Under the pieces are notes generated by a model that worked only from the letters and a program-made list of their open reading frames with translations, made no database searches and was not told the DNA's origin. A program made the position numbers and the translations under genes. Below, in pieces: positions 52,797 to 61,579 of a DNA stretch of 64,000 nucleotides. Numbering within the stretch: the stretch's first letter is position 1; each line of letters begins with the position of its first letter. Source of the stretch: Candidatus Pantoea varia (GTDB lineage: Bacteria > Pseudomonadota > Gammaproteobacteria > Enterobacterales > Enterobacteriaceae). The stretch spans positions 2,232,001 through 2,296,000 of the forward strand of contig NZ_FOVG01000001.1 of the NCBI RefSeq assembly GCF_900115075.1, written 5' to 3'.

Positions 52797-53287
52797 TGAA
52801 TCGTCTCCTTAAGGCGTAACAGGGTAATTTCACGCAGCTGATCCAGCGCTTCCTGCTGCTCGGTAACCTCGCTATTCTGCAACCGACGCTGCAACTCTGC
52901 CAGCATCTGCTCGCCGCTGCGCCCTTTAGCGCGAATCAGAAATACCCGGCCAAAACGCGCTTCGTACGCCTGATTCCCCTTTTGCATCGCCTCTTGCAGA
53001 GCGTGATCGGCCTGCTGCATCGCGGACTGCTCGCCGCGCGACAGCACAGATTCTTTATCCGCGCCGTTCGCGCGTTCGCCGATGCGGGGGTGCGCTGACA
53101 GTGCCGCCTCCAGCTCGGGCTGCTGCCACTGGCGAGCCAGCGCATCGGCGGTTGCCAGCAGCGCTCCGGTGGTGGCAAAAGGCCGTGCCGCCACCAGCGA
53201 CTGCTGCCAGTGCGGGATCGCCACACAGTGCCGGATGGCCGCTTGCGCCTCGTCAGCCGACAGCTGATTAAATGCGTCTAATTCCAT
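52793..53287 (-). CDS. uraD: OHCU decarboxylase
   Basis: A 164-residue helical enzyme that decarboxylates 2-oxo-4-hydroxy-4-carboxy-5-ureidoimidazoline to S-allantoin, the step after UraH. Catalytic His-Glu pair in LSAHPRIGERA; the block FGRVFLIRAKGRSGEQMLAEL is typical. Lies between hpxK (2 bp away) and uraH. Confidence 0.93.
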   Translation of the reverse strand: MELDAFNQLSADEAQAAIRHCVAIPHWQQSLVAARPFATTGALLATADALARQWQQPELEAALSAHPRIGERANGADKESVLSRGEQSAMQQADHALQEAMQKGNQAYEARFGRVFLIRAKGRSGEQMLAELQRRLQNSEVTEQQEALDQLREITLLRLKETIQ

Positions 53288-53289
53288 AT

Positions 53290-54543
53290 TCAGCTCCGTC
53301 CGGCAATCAGCGAGACCGCCTGTAAATAAGCCTGCAGCGCAGATGCCACATCGTCAACCGCCACCGACTCTGCCGGATGGTGACTGATGCCGCGATGGTT
53401 ACGCACAAATAACATGCCGACCGGCCAGCGTTCAGCGATGGCGATGGCGTCGTGCCCGGCGCCGCTCGGCAGCGACAGGCTGCGGCCCTGTACCGTTTCC
53501 ACCGCATGGCTCAGCGCCTGTTGCAGCGCGGAGTCACAGGCGGTGGCACCGATGCGATAATATTCATTCGACTCGAAGCGAATTCCACGGCGCAGCGCAA
53601 TCGCCTCAGCCTGAGTTAACAGGCTGGAGAGCAGCGTCTCCAGCGGATTATCCAGCGGACCGCGCACGTCCAGCGACAGGGACACCTCGCCAGGGATCAC
53701 ATTTACTGCACCCGGCGCACAGTTAATCGTGCCGACGGTGGCGACCAGCTGCGGGTCCTGCTCACGGGTAGCCTGCTCGATAAACACCATCCACTCGGCG
53801 GCGGCGGCCAGCGCATCTTTACGGTGCGTCATCGGCACCGTGCCTGCATGGCCCGCTTCTCCGGTGAAGCGGCAGTTGAGACGGCGTGCACCGTTGATGG
53901 CCGTGACCACACCCAGCGCCAGATCCTCCTGCTCCAGGCAGGGGCCCTGCTCGATGTGCAGCTCAAGATATCCGACGATATCCTCAACCCGCCGCGTAGC
54001 CGCCTGGATCTGTTCGCTGTCGAGCCCGACATCCGCCATCGCCTGCGCCACGGTGATGCCGTTGCCGTCCGGATGCGTCACCCAGCTTTGCGGCCAGCTA
54101 CCGGTAATACCGCGACTGCCGAGCAGCGTAATGCCAAATCGGGTACCCTCTTCGTCGCCAAAGCCAATCACCTCAATCGCCAGCGGTAAGCGGCGCTGAT
54201 GTTCATTAAGCCACTGCACGGTTTCAATCGCGCTGAGCACGCCCAGCATCCCGTCGTAGCGCCCGGCGTTACGCACCGTGTCGAGATGCGAGCCAAGTAG
54301 TAGTGCAGGCGCACCGGCTTCGGCCGCCTCATAGCGCCCACAGATATTGCCAACTTCATCCTGCCACACCTGCATCCCCGCCGCCTGCATCCACTCACCG
54401 ACGCAGGCGTTAGCGCGCAGATGTTCTGGCGAGAGGTAAACGCGGGTCAGCCCCTCTGCCGTTTCGCTGATCGCTGCCAGCGCATCGCAGCGCGCCATCA
54501 CGCGCTGTGCAGCGGTCTGGGCCTCGCTGGCGCTCATCATCAT
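53290..54543 (-). CDS. hpxK: Allantoate amidohydrolase HpxK (AllC family)
   Basis: A 417-residue M20-family metalloamidase that converts allantoate to ureidoglycine, CO2 and ammonia. Start at ATG 54543, overlapping the hpxJ stop (ATGA). Two-metal site: LLGSHLDTVRNAGRYDG, GFGDEEGTRFG, LELHIEQGPCLE and the late His in NHRGISHHPAES. Position directly behind the ureidoglycine aminotransferase matches the Klebsiella hpxFGHIJK cluster. Confidence 0.9.
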   Translation of the reverse strand: MMMSASEAQTAAQRVMARCDALAAISETAEGLTRVYLSPEHLRANACVGEWMQAAGMQVWQDEVGNICGRYEAAEAGAPALLLGSHLDTVRNAGRYDGMLGVLSAIETVQWLNEHQRRLPLAIEVIGFGDEEGTRFGITLLGSRGITGSWPQSWVTHPDGNGITVAQAMADVGLDSEQIQAATRRVEDIVGYLELHIEQGPCLEQEDLALGVVTAINGARRLNCRFTGEAGHAGTVPMTHRKDALAAAAEWMVFIEQATREQDPQLVATVGTINCAPGAVNVIPGEVSLSLDVRGPLDNPLETLLSSLLTQAEAIALRRGIRFESNEYYRIGATACDSALQQALSHAVETVQGRSLSLPSGAGHDAIAIAERWPVGMLFVRNHRGISHHPAESVAVDDVASALQAYLQAVSLIAGRS

Positions 54544-55775
54544 GCCTGGCTCCCGTAATGATCCCAGGCGGCCTGCGCGCCAGCGCCCTGCGGCGTGCGA
54601 TAACCGACATAAGTCAGCACCGTTTCCAATGCCGACAGCGTCTGCATCACGCAATCCTTGCGTGCGTTATAACCCATAGTGCCGATGCGCCAGACCTTGC
54701 CATGCAGCGGGCCAAACGAAGTGCCAATTTCAATGCCGAAATCTTCCAGCATCAGCTTGCGCACCTGATCGCCATTCACGCCCGACGGGATCATCACGCC
54801 CAGCACGTTGTTCATCTTGTTTTTCAGGTCGCCGAAGGTCTCCAGCCCCATCCCCTGAATGCCTTTCAGCATCGCTTCACCATGCAGTTTATGACGGGCG
54901 ATGCCGTTGTCCAGGCCCTCCTGCAGGATCAGACGGGCACACTCACGCGCGCCAAACAGCGCACTGGTGGCTTCGGTGTGATGGTTAAGCCGCTCCGGCC
55001 CCCAGTAATCCATGATCATGCCGAGATCAAAATAGTTGGAGTAGATCATCTCCTCTTCGCCATCCTGATGCGCCTCGGTGCGGATCCCCTGCTCAACGCA
55101 TTTACGTTTACGGATCACCGCTGCCATCTCTGCGCTCAGCGTGATTGGCGAGGTTCCGGATGGACCGCCCAGGCATTTCTGCATCCCCGCCGACACCGCA
55201 TCCAGCCCCCACGCGTCCGTTTCCAGCGGGTTGCCCGCCAGCGACGCAGTGGCATCGGTGTAGAACAGCACGCCATACTGTTTGCAAATCGCCCCCAGCT
55301 GCTCAAGCGGCTGCAGCATGGTGGTCGAGGTATCGCCCTGCACCGTGAGCAGCATACGTGGACGCACTTTTTTGATCGCATCTTCGATCTGGTCGGGGGT
55401 AAAGACTTCGCCCCACGGTACTTCAATGGTGTGAACGTCCGCACGACAGCGGCGGGCAATTTCGCACAGCAGATGACCGAAGCGGCCAAACACCGGCACC
55501 AGCACTTTATCGCCAGGGCGGATAGAGGAGAGCAGAATCGCTTCGATACCGGCACGTGAGGTGCCATCAACCAGCAGCGTCCAGCGGTTCCCGGTGCGGA
55601 ACACGCCGCGATAGAGCGCCATCACTTCATTCATGTAGTGGGTCATCGCGGGATCGTACTGACCCAGCAACTGACTCGACATGGCGCGCAGCACGCGGGG
55701 ATCGGCATTGATCGGTCCCGGTCCCATCAGCAGACGCTGTGGCGGGTTAAGTTGCGGGTATTGATTGATATCCAT
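54540..55775 (-). CDS. hpxJ: Ureidoglycine aminotransferase HpxJ
   Basis: A class V PLP aminotransferase of 411 residues. It takes the amino group of unstable ureidoglycine to glyoxylate or a similar oxoacid and yields oxalurate. PLP lysine in SAGMQKCLGGPSG; N-terminal block LLMGPGPINADPRVL and DGTSRAGIEA. Three ATG codons stand in a row; the third (55775) has the best distance to AAGGA. Fifth gene of hpxFGHIJK. Confidence 0.88.
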   Translation of the reverse strand: MDINQYPQLNPPQRLLMGPGPINADPRVLRAMSSQLLGQYDPAMTHYMNEVMALYRGVFRTGNRWTLLVDGTSRAGIEAILLSSIRPGDKVLVPVFGRFGHLLCEIARRCRADVHTIEVPWGEVFTPDQIEDAIKKVRPRMLLTVQGDTSTTMLQPLEQLGAICKQYGVLFYTDATASLAGNPLETDAWGLDAVSAGMQKCLGGPSGTSPITLSAEMAAVIRKRKCVEQGIRTEAHQDGEEEMIYSNYFDLGMIMDYWGPERLNHHTEATSALFGARECARLILQEGLDNGIARHKLHGEAMLKGIQGMGLETFGDLKNKMNNVLGVMIPSGVNGDQVRKLMLEDFGIEIGTSFGPLHGKVWRIGTMGYNARKDCVMQTLSALETVLTYVGYRTPQGAGAQAAWDHYGSQA

Positions 55776-55795
55776 CATCATTTCCTTTTTCAGAA

Positions 55796-56527
55796 TCAGA
55801 GGCGAACCGAAGAGATAAACTGCTTCAGCTCCGGTGACTGCGGCTGAGCGAACAGCGTCTTACTGTCGCCCTGCTCCCAGACGCGCCCCTGATGCATAAA
55901 GACCACACGATCGCCCACATCGCGGGCGAAGCTCATTTCATGCGTGACAAGGATCAGCGTCATCCCCTCTGACGCCAGCTGCTCCAGAACTTTAAGTACT
56001 TCACCCACCAGTTCAGGATCGAGCGCAGAAGTGATCTCATCACAGAGTAAAACTTTCGGCGTCATCGCCAGCGCACGGGCAATCGCCACGCGCTGCTGCT
56101 GACCGCCAGAGAGGCTGGCAGGATAGTAGTTGAGACGCTCGCCCAGCCCGACCTTCTCCAGCATCTGCGCCGCCAGCGCCCGGCACTCGGCGTCGCTTTT
56201 CTTCAGCACACGGCGCGGCGCCAGCATGACGTTCTCCAGCGCCGTCATGTGCGGGAAGAGGTTGAAGCTCTGGAACACCATCCCGACCGAGCGGCTGATT
56301 TCACGTGCCTGCGAGTCGCGATCGGTAATCGTCATTCCGCCGAGCTTGATGCTGCCCTCCTGATAGCCTTCCAGCCCGTTCATGCAGCGCAGCAGCGTGC
56401 TTTTGCCCGATCCACTGCGACCGATGATTGAGATCACCTCACCCATGTCGATATCCAGATCCACGCCTTTCAACACATGGTTATCGCCGTAATATTTTTG
56501 CACCTGATTAATGGTGATGAGCGGCAT
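55796..56527 (-). CDS. hpxI: Amino-acid-type ABC importer ATP-binding protein HpxI
   Basis: A 243-residue ABC ATPase of the polar-amino-acid family (GlnQ/HisP-like): Walker A GRSGSGKST, signature LSGGQQQRVAIARAL, Walker B VLLCDEITSALDPE, switch His in LVTHEM. With HpxF, HpxG and HpxH it should import a purine-derived ureide such as allantoin; substrate is inferred from context only. Overlaps hpxH by 20 bp. The letter follows Klebsiella gene order. Confidence 0.85.
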   Translation of the reverse strand: MPLITINQVQKYYGDNHVLKGVDLDIDMGEVISIIGRSGSGKSTLLRCMNGLEGYQEGSIKLGGMTITDRDSQAREISRSVGMVFQSFNLFPHMTALENVMLAPRRVLKKSDAECRALAAQMLEKVGLGERLNYYPASLSGGQQQRVAIARALAMTPKVLLCDEITSALDPELVGEVLKVLEQLASEGMTLILVTHEMSFARDVGDRVVFMHQGRVWEQGDSKTLFAQPQSPELKQFISSVRL

Positions 56528-57167
56528 TGAATTTTTTCTCCAGATACTGGCTGTAGCGTGACAGCGGATAACACATCAGGAAGTAGCCCAGCGCCACCAG
56601 CCCAAAGACTTTAAACGGTTGATAGGTCACGTTGTTCAGAATGGTGCCCGCTTTAGTCAGCTCGATGAACCCGATAATCGACGCCAGCGCCGTGCCCTTG
56701 ATGACCTGTACAGCAAATCCCACCGTCGGCGCGATACCGATGCGGATCGCCTGCGGCGCAACCACCCGCCACAGCGTCTGACCAAAGGTCAGGCCGAGGC
56801 AGCGCGACGCTTCCCACTGCCCTTTTGGCAGGGAGCGGATGCTGCCGTACCAGATATCGATAAGAAAGGCGCTGGTGTAGAAGGTCAGCGCCAGCGAGGC
56901 TGCGGTCCAGGGCGCGACATCAATGCCGAACAGCCCGACGCCGAAAAACGCCAGGAACAGCTGCATCAGCAGCGGCGTGCCCTGAAACAGCGCGGTATAA
57001 CCGCGTATTACGCGCGTCAGCCACTTACGTTGCAGCAGACGCAGAAACAGCAGCGGCAGTGTCACCAGCGTGCCGCCGACAAAGGCCACCAGCGACAGTA
57101 ACAGGGTCCAGCGCGCCGCCAGCAGCAGGTTGCGCAGGATGTCCCAGTCGGTAAAGGTCGTCATCAT
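56508..57167 (-). CDS. hpxH: ABC importer permease HpxH
   Basis: A 219-residue permease with about five spans and the EAA-type loop PKGQWEASRCLGLTFGQTLW that docks on the ATPase. Start at ATG 57167 overlaps the hpxG stop codon. Amino-acid-type HisM/GlnP family. Confidence 0.83.
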   Translation of the reverse strand: MMTTFTDWDILRNLLLAARWTLLLSLVAFVGGTLVTLPLLFLRLLQRKWLTRVIRGYTALFQGTPLLMQLFLAFFGVGLFGIDVAPWTAASLALTFYTSAFLIDIWYGSIRSLPKGQWEASRCLGLTFGQTLWRVVAPQAIRIGIAPTVGFAVQVIKGTALASIIGFIELTKAGTILNNVTYQPFKVFGLVALGYFLMCYPLSRYSQYLEKKFNAAHHH

Positions 57168-57832
57168 GATGGCTGCACTCCAAACCATTTACGGCCAATC
57201 GCCAGCAGCAGATGGCGCATCGCAATCGACAACGCCAGGTAGATCAGCGTGGTCACCAGATAGACCTCAAAACTTAAGAAGGTGCGCGACTGGATCAGGT
57301 TAGCGGCGAAGGTCAGCTCCTCATAGGAGACCTGCGACACCACCGACGACCCCAGCATCACGATGATGCACTGACTCACCAGCGCGGGATAAATGCGCTG
57401 TAACGCAGGCGGCAGCACGACCCGCAGAAACGTCTGGCTGCGGGTTAATCCCAGCACCCGGCCTGCTTCCCACTGCCCTTTAGGTGTGACCTGGATCCCG
57501 GCGCGGATAATCTCGGTGCTGTAGGCACCCAGGTTGATCAGCATCGCCAGCAGCGCCGCCTCGCCAGCGGTAAGTTTCATCCCCAGCGCAGGCAGACCGA
57601 AAACGATAAAGAACAGTTGCACCACGAACGGCGTATTGCGGATCAGCTCGACATAGATGCCCCACAGGCGGCTCATCCAGCTGGGTTTGCCACTGCGCAG
57701 CGCCGCGCCCGCAATGCCGAGCGCCACACCACCGGTCGTCGCCAGCACCGTCAGCTGGATGGTGACCCACAGACCGGAGAGCAGCTCCGGCCAGTAGGGC
57801 CACAGGGCGGGAAAGTTAAGTTGCCCGGTCAT
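57164..57832 (-). CDS. hpxG: ABC importer permease HpxG
   Basis: A 222-residue permease, homologous to HpxH, with the EAA-type loop PKGQWEAGRVLGLTRSQTFL. N-terminal HisMQ block ELLSGLWVTIQLTVLATTGG. Two different permeases indicate a heterodimeric channel. Lies 10 bp behind hpxF. Confidence 0.83.
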   Translation of the reverse strand: MTGQLNFPALWPYWPELLSGLWVTIQLTVLATTGGVALGIAGAALRSGKPSWMSRLWGIYVELIRNTPFVVQLFFIVFGLPALGMKLTAGEAALLAMLINLGAYSTEIIRAGIQVTPKGQWEAGRVLGLTRSQTFLRVVLPPALQRIYPALVSQCIIVMLGSSVVSQVSYEELTFAANLIQSRTFLSFEVYLVTTLIYLALSIAMRHLLLAIGRKWFGVQPS

Positions 57833-57842
57833 GAATCCGTCC

Positions 57843-58628
57843 TCAGGCGCCGAGGTTGGCGGGCAGCGGCGCTTTCAGCCACTCTTCTGACAGTTTATTC
57901 AGGGTGCCATCTTTGATGCCCTGCTCAATCAGCGCATTCACTTTCGCTTTCAGCGCAGGCTCATCTTTCTTCAGGCCGATAAAGCAGGGTGAATCTTTCA
58001 GCATAAACTGCGCGACGGGCGCTTTGGCCGGATTCTGGCGCGCAATAGCGGCGACGACCAGGTTACCGGTTGCGACATACTGCACCTGACCAGAGAGATA
58101 CGCAGACAACGTCGTGTTGTTATCTTCGTAGCGTTTCACCTGCGCATCTTTCGGGGCGACTTCGCTGAGCACCATATCTTCTACCGCACCGCGCGTGACG
58201 CCAATCGACTTGCCGCTCAGAGCTGACGCCGCTTTGATCTCATCGCCTTTCGGACCAAACACGCCCAGGAAGAACGGCGCATAGGCGCGGGTGAAGTCGA
58301 TCACTTTCTCACGCTCGGCATTTTTACCCATGCTGGAGATAACCAGATCGACCTTGTCGGTTTGCAGATAAGGCACGCGGTTGGCGCTGCTGACCGGCAC
58401 CAGCTGCAACTTAAGTTTCATCTGCTTTGCCAGATATTTTGCCGTGTCGATGTCATAACCCTGCGGCTGCAGGTCAGTGCCGACCGAGCCAAACGGCGGG
58501 AAGTCCTGCGGCACGGCGACACGGATGACGCCCCGTTTCTGGATATCCTGCAGTTGATCGGCCAGCGCGCTTCCCGCTTGTGCCATCAGTAATGCCGCTG
58601 TCGCAACCGCCATTAAAACTTTTTTCAT
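57843..58628 (-). CDS. hpxF: ABC importer periplasmic binding protein HpxF
   Basis: A 261-residue exported solute-binding protein (family 3). Start MKKVLMAVATAALLMAQAGS at 58628; signal cleavage near ALA. Mature part begins DQLQDIQKRGVIRVAVPQDFPPFG and has the ligand-binding blocks GYDIDTAKYLAKQ and GVTRGAVEDM. First gene of hpxFGHIJK-uraD-uraH. A family-3 protein normally binds polar amino acids; here a ureide is likely. Confidence 0.85.
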   Translation of the reverse strand: MKKVLMAVATAALLMAQAGSALADQLQDIQKRGVIRVAVPQDFPPFGSVGTDLQPQGYDIDTAKYLAKQMKLKLQLVPVSSANRVPYLQTDKVDLVISSMGKNAEREKVIDFTRAYAPFFLGVFGPKGDEIKAASALSGKSIGVTRGAVEDMVLSEVAPKDAQVKRYEDNNTTLSAYLSGQVQYVATGNLVVAAIARQNPAKAPVAQFMLKDSPCFIGLKKDEPALKAKVNALIEQGIKDGTLNKLSEEWLKAPLPANLGA

Positions 58629-58819
58629 TATGCACCCCGGTGAGATTAACGTGAAACAAAAGATTCTTTGACATGCAATCTGCAACTAATGTGCCAATCC
58701 GGGCGGCAACAAAAAAAGGCTTAAACGGCAGAGAGTTCAGCAGAATTCGGGCGTAATCGGGGCGACTACGCCGAAGAGGCGGTGTTCTGAAATGGGGCAA
58801 AGCACCAAAACGGTGCCTG

Positions 58820-59659
58820 TTAACGGTGCTCCAGCTCGTCGAACTGCTGATAAAGGTCGGCGATCTGATGAATACGCTGACGTCCCTGAGCCAGCATTTC
58901 ATGCAGCAGGGCATTGGCGATCAGGTTAACCAGACTCATGGCCGCACTGTAACTGTCGAAGGCGGAGACGCTGTCCAGCGGCGTACAGAGCTGCCAGCGC
59001 GCCAGCGCAATCACCGTCTGCGCCTGCGGCTCACACAGCGCCAGCATCGGGATACCGGCAGCCTGCAGCTGCTGCATCAGCGGACGAATGATGCGCGCAC
59101 GACGACGAAAGGCCATCACTATCACCATGTCATCCAACGTGATATCCACCAGCTCCTCAGCCAGCGTCTGGCCCGGCTGCGGCAGAATATGCACCTGCGA
59201 ACGCGCCTGCACCAGTTGCTGGCGCAGATGCAGTGCCACCGGATAGGCGTTGCGCATGCCGATGATAAAGATGCGTTTTGCCTGCGCCAGCTGCTGGATA
59301 ACCTCGTTAAAGTGTCGGGCATCCAGGCTGTTTACCCACTGCGTCAGATTTGCCATCTCCTGCTTGTAGTGGCGCGCCAGCAGGGTATTGCCCTGCACCG
59401 CATCACGATTATCGGTCAGCGGCATACCGCTCTGGCGCAGGATGCGTAACTCATCACGCATATCCTTGTACTTTTCGTAGCCCAGTCGCTTAAACAGCCG
59501 ACTGACCGTGGCTTTCGACACGCCACTGAGCCGCGCCAGCTCGGCGCTGTTGTAGCTGATCAGGTCATCGAAGTGGTCAAACACGAAGTCGGCAATGCGC
59601 TGCTCCTGCGGAGAGAGCTGGGGATAGTGACTTCTGAGTCGTTCATCAAGCTGTTTCAT
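58820..59659 (-). CDS. hpxU: RpiR-family regulator HpxU
   Basis: A 279-residue regulator starting at ATG 59659 behind AGGA. N-terminal HTH about 1-77 (SAELARLSGVSKATVSRLFKR) and a C-terminal SIS domain about 110-265 (IFIIGMRNAYPVALHLRQQL). It lies between the leftward hpxF operon and the rightward hpxW operon, as in Klebsiella, and probably controls both. The SIS ligand is unknown. Confidence 0.85.
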   Translation of the reverse strand: MKQLDERLRSHYPQLSPQEQRIADFVFDHFDDLISYNSAELARLSGVSKATVSRLFKRLGYEKYKDMRDELRILRQSGMPLTDNRDAVQGNTLLARHYKQEMANLTQWVNSLDARHFNEVIQQLAQAKRIFIIGMRNAYPVALHLRQQLVQARSQVHILPQPGQTLAEELVDITLDDMVIVMAFRRRARIIRPLMQQLQAAGIPMLALCEPQAQTVIALARWQLCTPLDSVSAFDSYSAAMSLVNLIANALLHEMLAQGRQRIHQIADLYQQFDELEHR

Positions 59660-59797
59660 AAGGCGTCCTGTAACTTTTGTTTCAGCAGAAGCTAGCACAA
59701 TTTACGCCAGGTTAACCGGCGCTTTGTCAGCCCGACGTGAAAACTGGAACAGCTCTTGCTTTGTTATGGGTTCTGTCACCCGGATAACGAGAAAGAG

Positions 59798-61384
59798 ATG
59801 ATTCAAAGCAACATGGCCCCGCAGGGGATGGCGGTGACGCCACACCATCTGGCGAGTGAGAGCGCACTCGCGGTGCTGCGTGATGGCGGTAATGCCATTG
59901 AAGCGATGGTCGCCGCTGCCGCGACTATCGCCGTGGTCTATCCGCACATGAATGGACTGGGCGGCGATGGTTTCTGGCTGATTCTGCCGCCCGGCGGCGA
60001 TCCTGTCGCGATCGACGCCAGCGGCGCAGCCGGTTCACTGGCTCACCGCGATTTCTATGCCGATCAGCCTAAGATCCCACATCGTGGGCCGAAAGCAGCG
60101 CTGACCGTGGCCGGAACGGTCAGCGGCTGGCAGGAGGCACTGACGCTCTCTGCGGAGATGGGCACCCCGCCACTGCCGCTGGCTCGTCTGTTGCGTGATG
60201 CGATTCGCTACGCCGCCGACGGCATTCCGGTGACGGCTTCACAGAGCGCAGCCACCGCGACGTTCCGCAGTGAGTTGCAGCATCAGCCCGGCTTCAGCGC
60301 CAATTTTATGCCCGATGGCGATGTGCCGCAGCCGGGCAGCCGTTTTACCCAGCCCGCCCTGGCTAACACTCTGAGCCAGCTCACCGAAGAGGGACTCGAC
60401 AGTTTTTATCGTGGCCCGCTGGCTCACCATATGGCCGATGAGATGGCCACGCTCGGCATGCCGGTCACGCTGGCCGATCTGCAGCAGCACCGTGCCCGCC
60501 GCACGACGCCGCTGCATCTCTCCCACAGCGAAGGCGACATCTGGAATATCGCCCCGCCGACGCAGGGCATGGTGTCGCTGGCGATCCTCGGCATCACCGA
60601 TCGTCTGGAGATGGCGGAGGCTGATGATGCGCAGACGGTGCACCGCATCGTTGAAGCCACCAAGAAAGCCTTTGCGCTGCGCGACAAACACATCACCGAT
60701 CCGCGTCACGTCACCGAAGATTTGCAGGCGCTGCTGGATAGCGATCACCTCGCCACGCTCGCCAGCCAGATCACCGATGGAGAAGCGGCAGGCTGGGGTA
60801 ACGGACGCGGACCGGGCGATACGGTCTGGATGGGCGTGATGGACAGCAGCGGTCTCGCCGTCTCCTTTATTCAGAGCATCTACCACGAGTTTGGCAGCGG
60901 TGTGGTGTTGCCCGGCACGGGCATTACCTGGCAGAACCGTGGGGCGGCATTCAGCCTCGATCCTGAACATTTGCTGGCGCTGGCGCCCGGCAAGCAGCCG
61001 TTCCATACCCTGAATCCTGCCGCCGCACGGCTGAAAGATGGCCGGACAATGGTGTATGGCGCAATGGGCGGAGATGGACAGCCGCAGACTCAGGCGGCGA
61101 TTTTCACCCGCCATGTGGTTCAGGGCCTGCCGTTACAACAGGCGGTCAGTGCGCCGCGCTGGCTGCTGGGCCGTACCTGGGGGCAATCGTCAGACTCGCT
61201 GAAACTGGAAGGCCGTTTTGACGACGAAACGGTATTGATGCTGCGTCTTTGGGGACATGAGGTGGAGCTGCTGCCGGACTTCAGCGAATCCGTGGGCCAC
61301 GCGGGCGCTATTGTACGTCACAGCAACGGCATGTTTGAGGGCGCAAGCGATCCGCGCAGTAACGGCAGTGCTGCCGGTTTTTAA
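59798..61384 (+). CDS. hpxW: Oxamate amidohydrolase HpxW (gamma-glutamyltransferase fold)
   Basis: A 528-residue Ntn-hydrolase. The precursor self-cleaves before a threonine to form two subunits; here the likely site is GDTVWMGVMDSSG (family pattern GxTTH-like). Other blocks: N-terminal GGNAIEAMVAAAATIAVV and GLGGDGFWLIL, late GGDGQPQTQ. I chose ATG 59798 (MIQSNMAPQG). Klebsiella HpxW hydrolyses oxamate to oxalate and ammonia. No signal peptide, unlike periplasmic Ggt. Confidence 0.88.
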   Translation: MIQSNMAPQGMAVTPHHLASESALAVLRDGGNAIEAMVAAAATIAVVYPHMNGLGGDGFWLILPPGGDPVAIDASGAAGSLAHRDFYADQPKIPHRGPKAALTVAGTVSGWQEALTLSAEMGTPPLPLARLLRDAIRYAADGIPVTASQSAATATFRSELQHQPGFSANFMPDGDVPQPGSRFTQPALANTLSQLTEEGLDSFYRGPLAHHMADEMATLGMPVTLADLQQHRARRTTPLHLSHSEGDIWNIAPPTQGMVSLAILGITDRLEMAEADDAQTVHRIVEATKKAFALRDKHITDPRHVTEDLQALLDSDHLATLASQITDGEAAGWGNGRGPGDTVWMGVMDSSGLAVSFIQSIYHEFGSGVVLPGTGITWQNRGAAFSLDPEHLLALAPGKQPFHTLNPAAARLKDGRTMVYGAMGGDGQPQTQAAIFTRHVVQGLPLQQAVSAPRWLLGRTWGQSSDSLKLEGRFDDETVLMLRLWGHEVELLPDFSESVGHAGAIVRHSNGMFEGASDPRSNGSAAGF

Positions 61385-61396
61385 CAGGAGCGAATC

Positions 61397-61579
61397 ATGA
61401 ATCAACACGACTGGGCAAGCTACATCGGCCATATGGAGCAGATCCTGCAACTGGAACTGGATGACGCGCGCCGCGCTGAACTGCTGATCCAGCTATCGCG
61501 CATCGCGGAGATGGCTGCGCCGCTGATGGCGTTTCCGCTGGACGACCGGCTGGAAGTGGCAGGAGTATACCAGGCATGA
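61397..61579 (+). CDS. hpxX: HpxX small subunit (AtzG-like, DUF4089)
   Basis: A 60-residue protein (MNQHDWASYIGHMEQILQLE ... PLDDRLEVAGVYQA) of the GatC-like AtzG type. AtzG proteins bind and stabilise AtzE-type amidases, and the next gene is such an amidase, overlapping by four bases. By analogy HpxX is its structural partner. Confidence 0.82.
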   Translation: MNQHDWASYIGHMEQILQLELDDARRAELLIQLSRIAEMAAPLMAFPLDDRLEVAGVYQA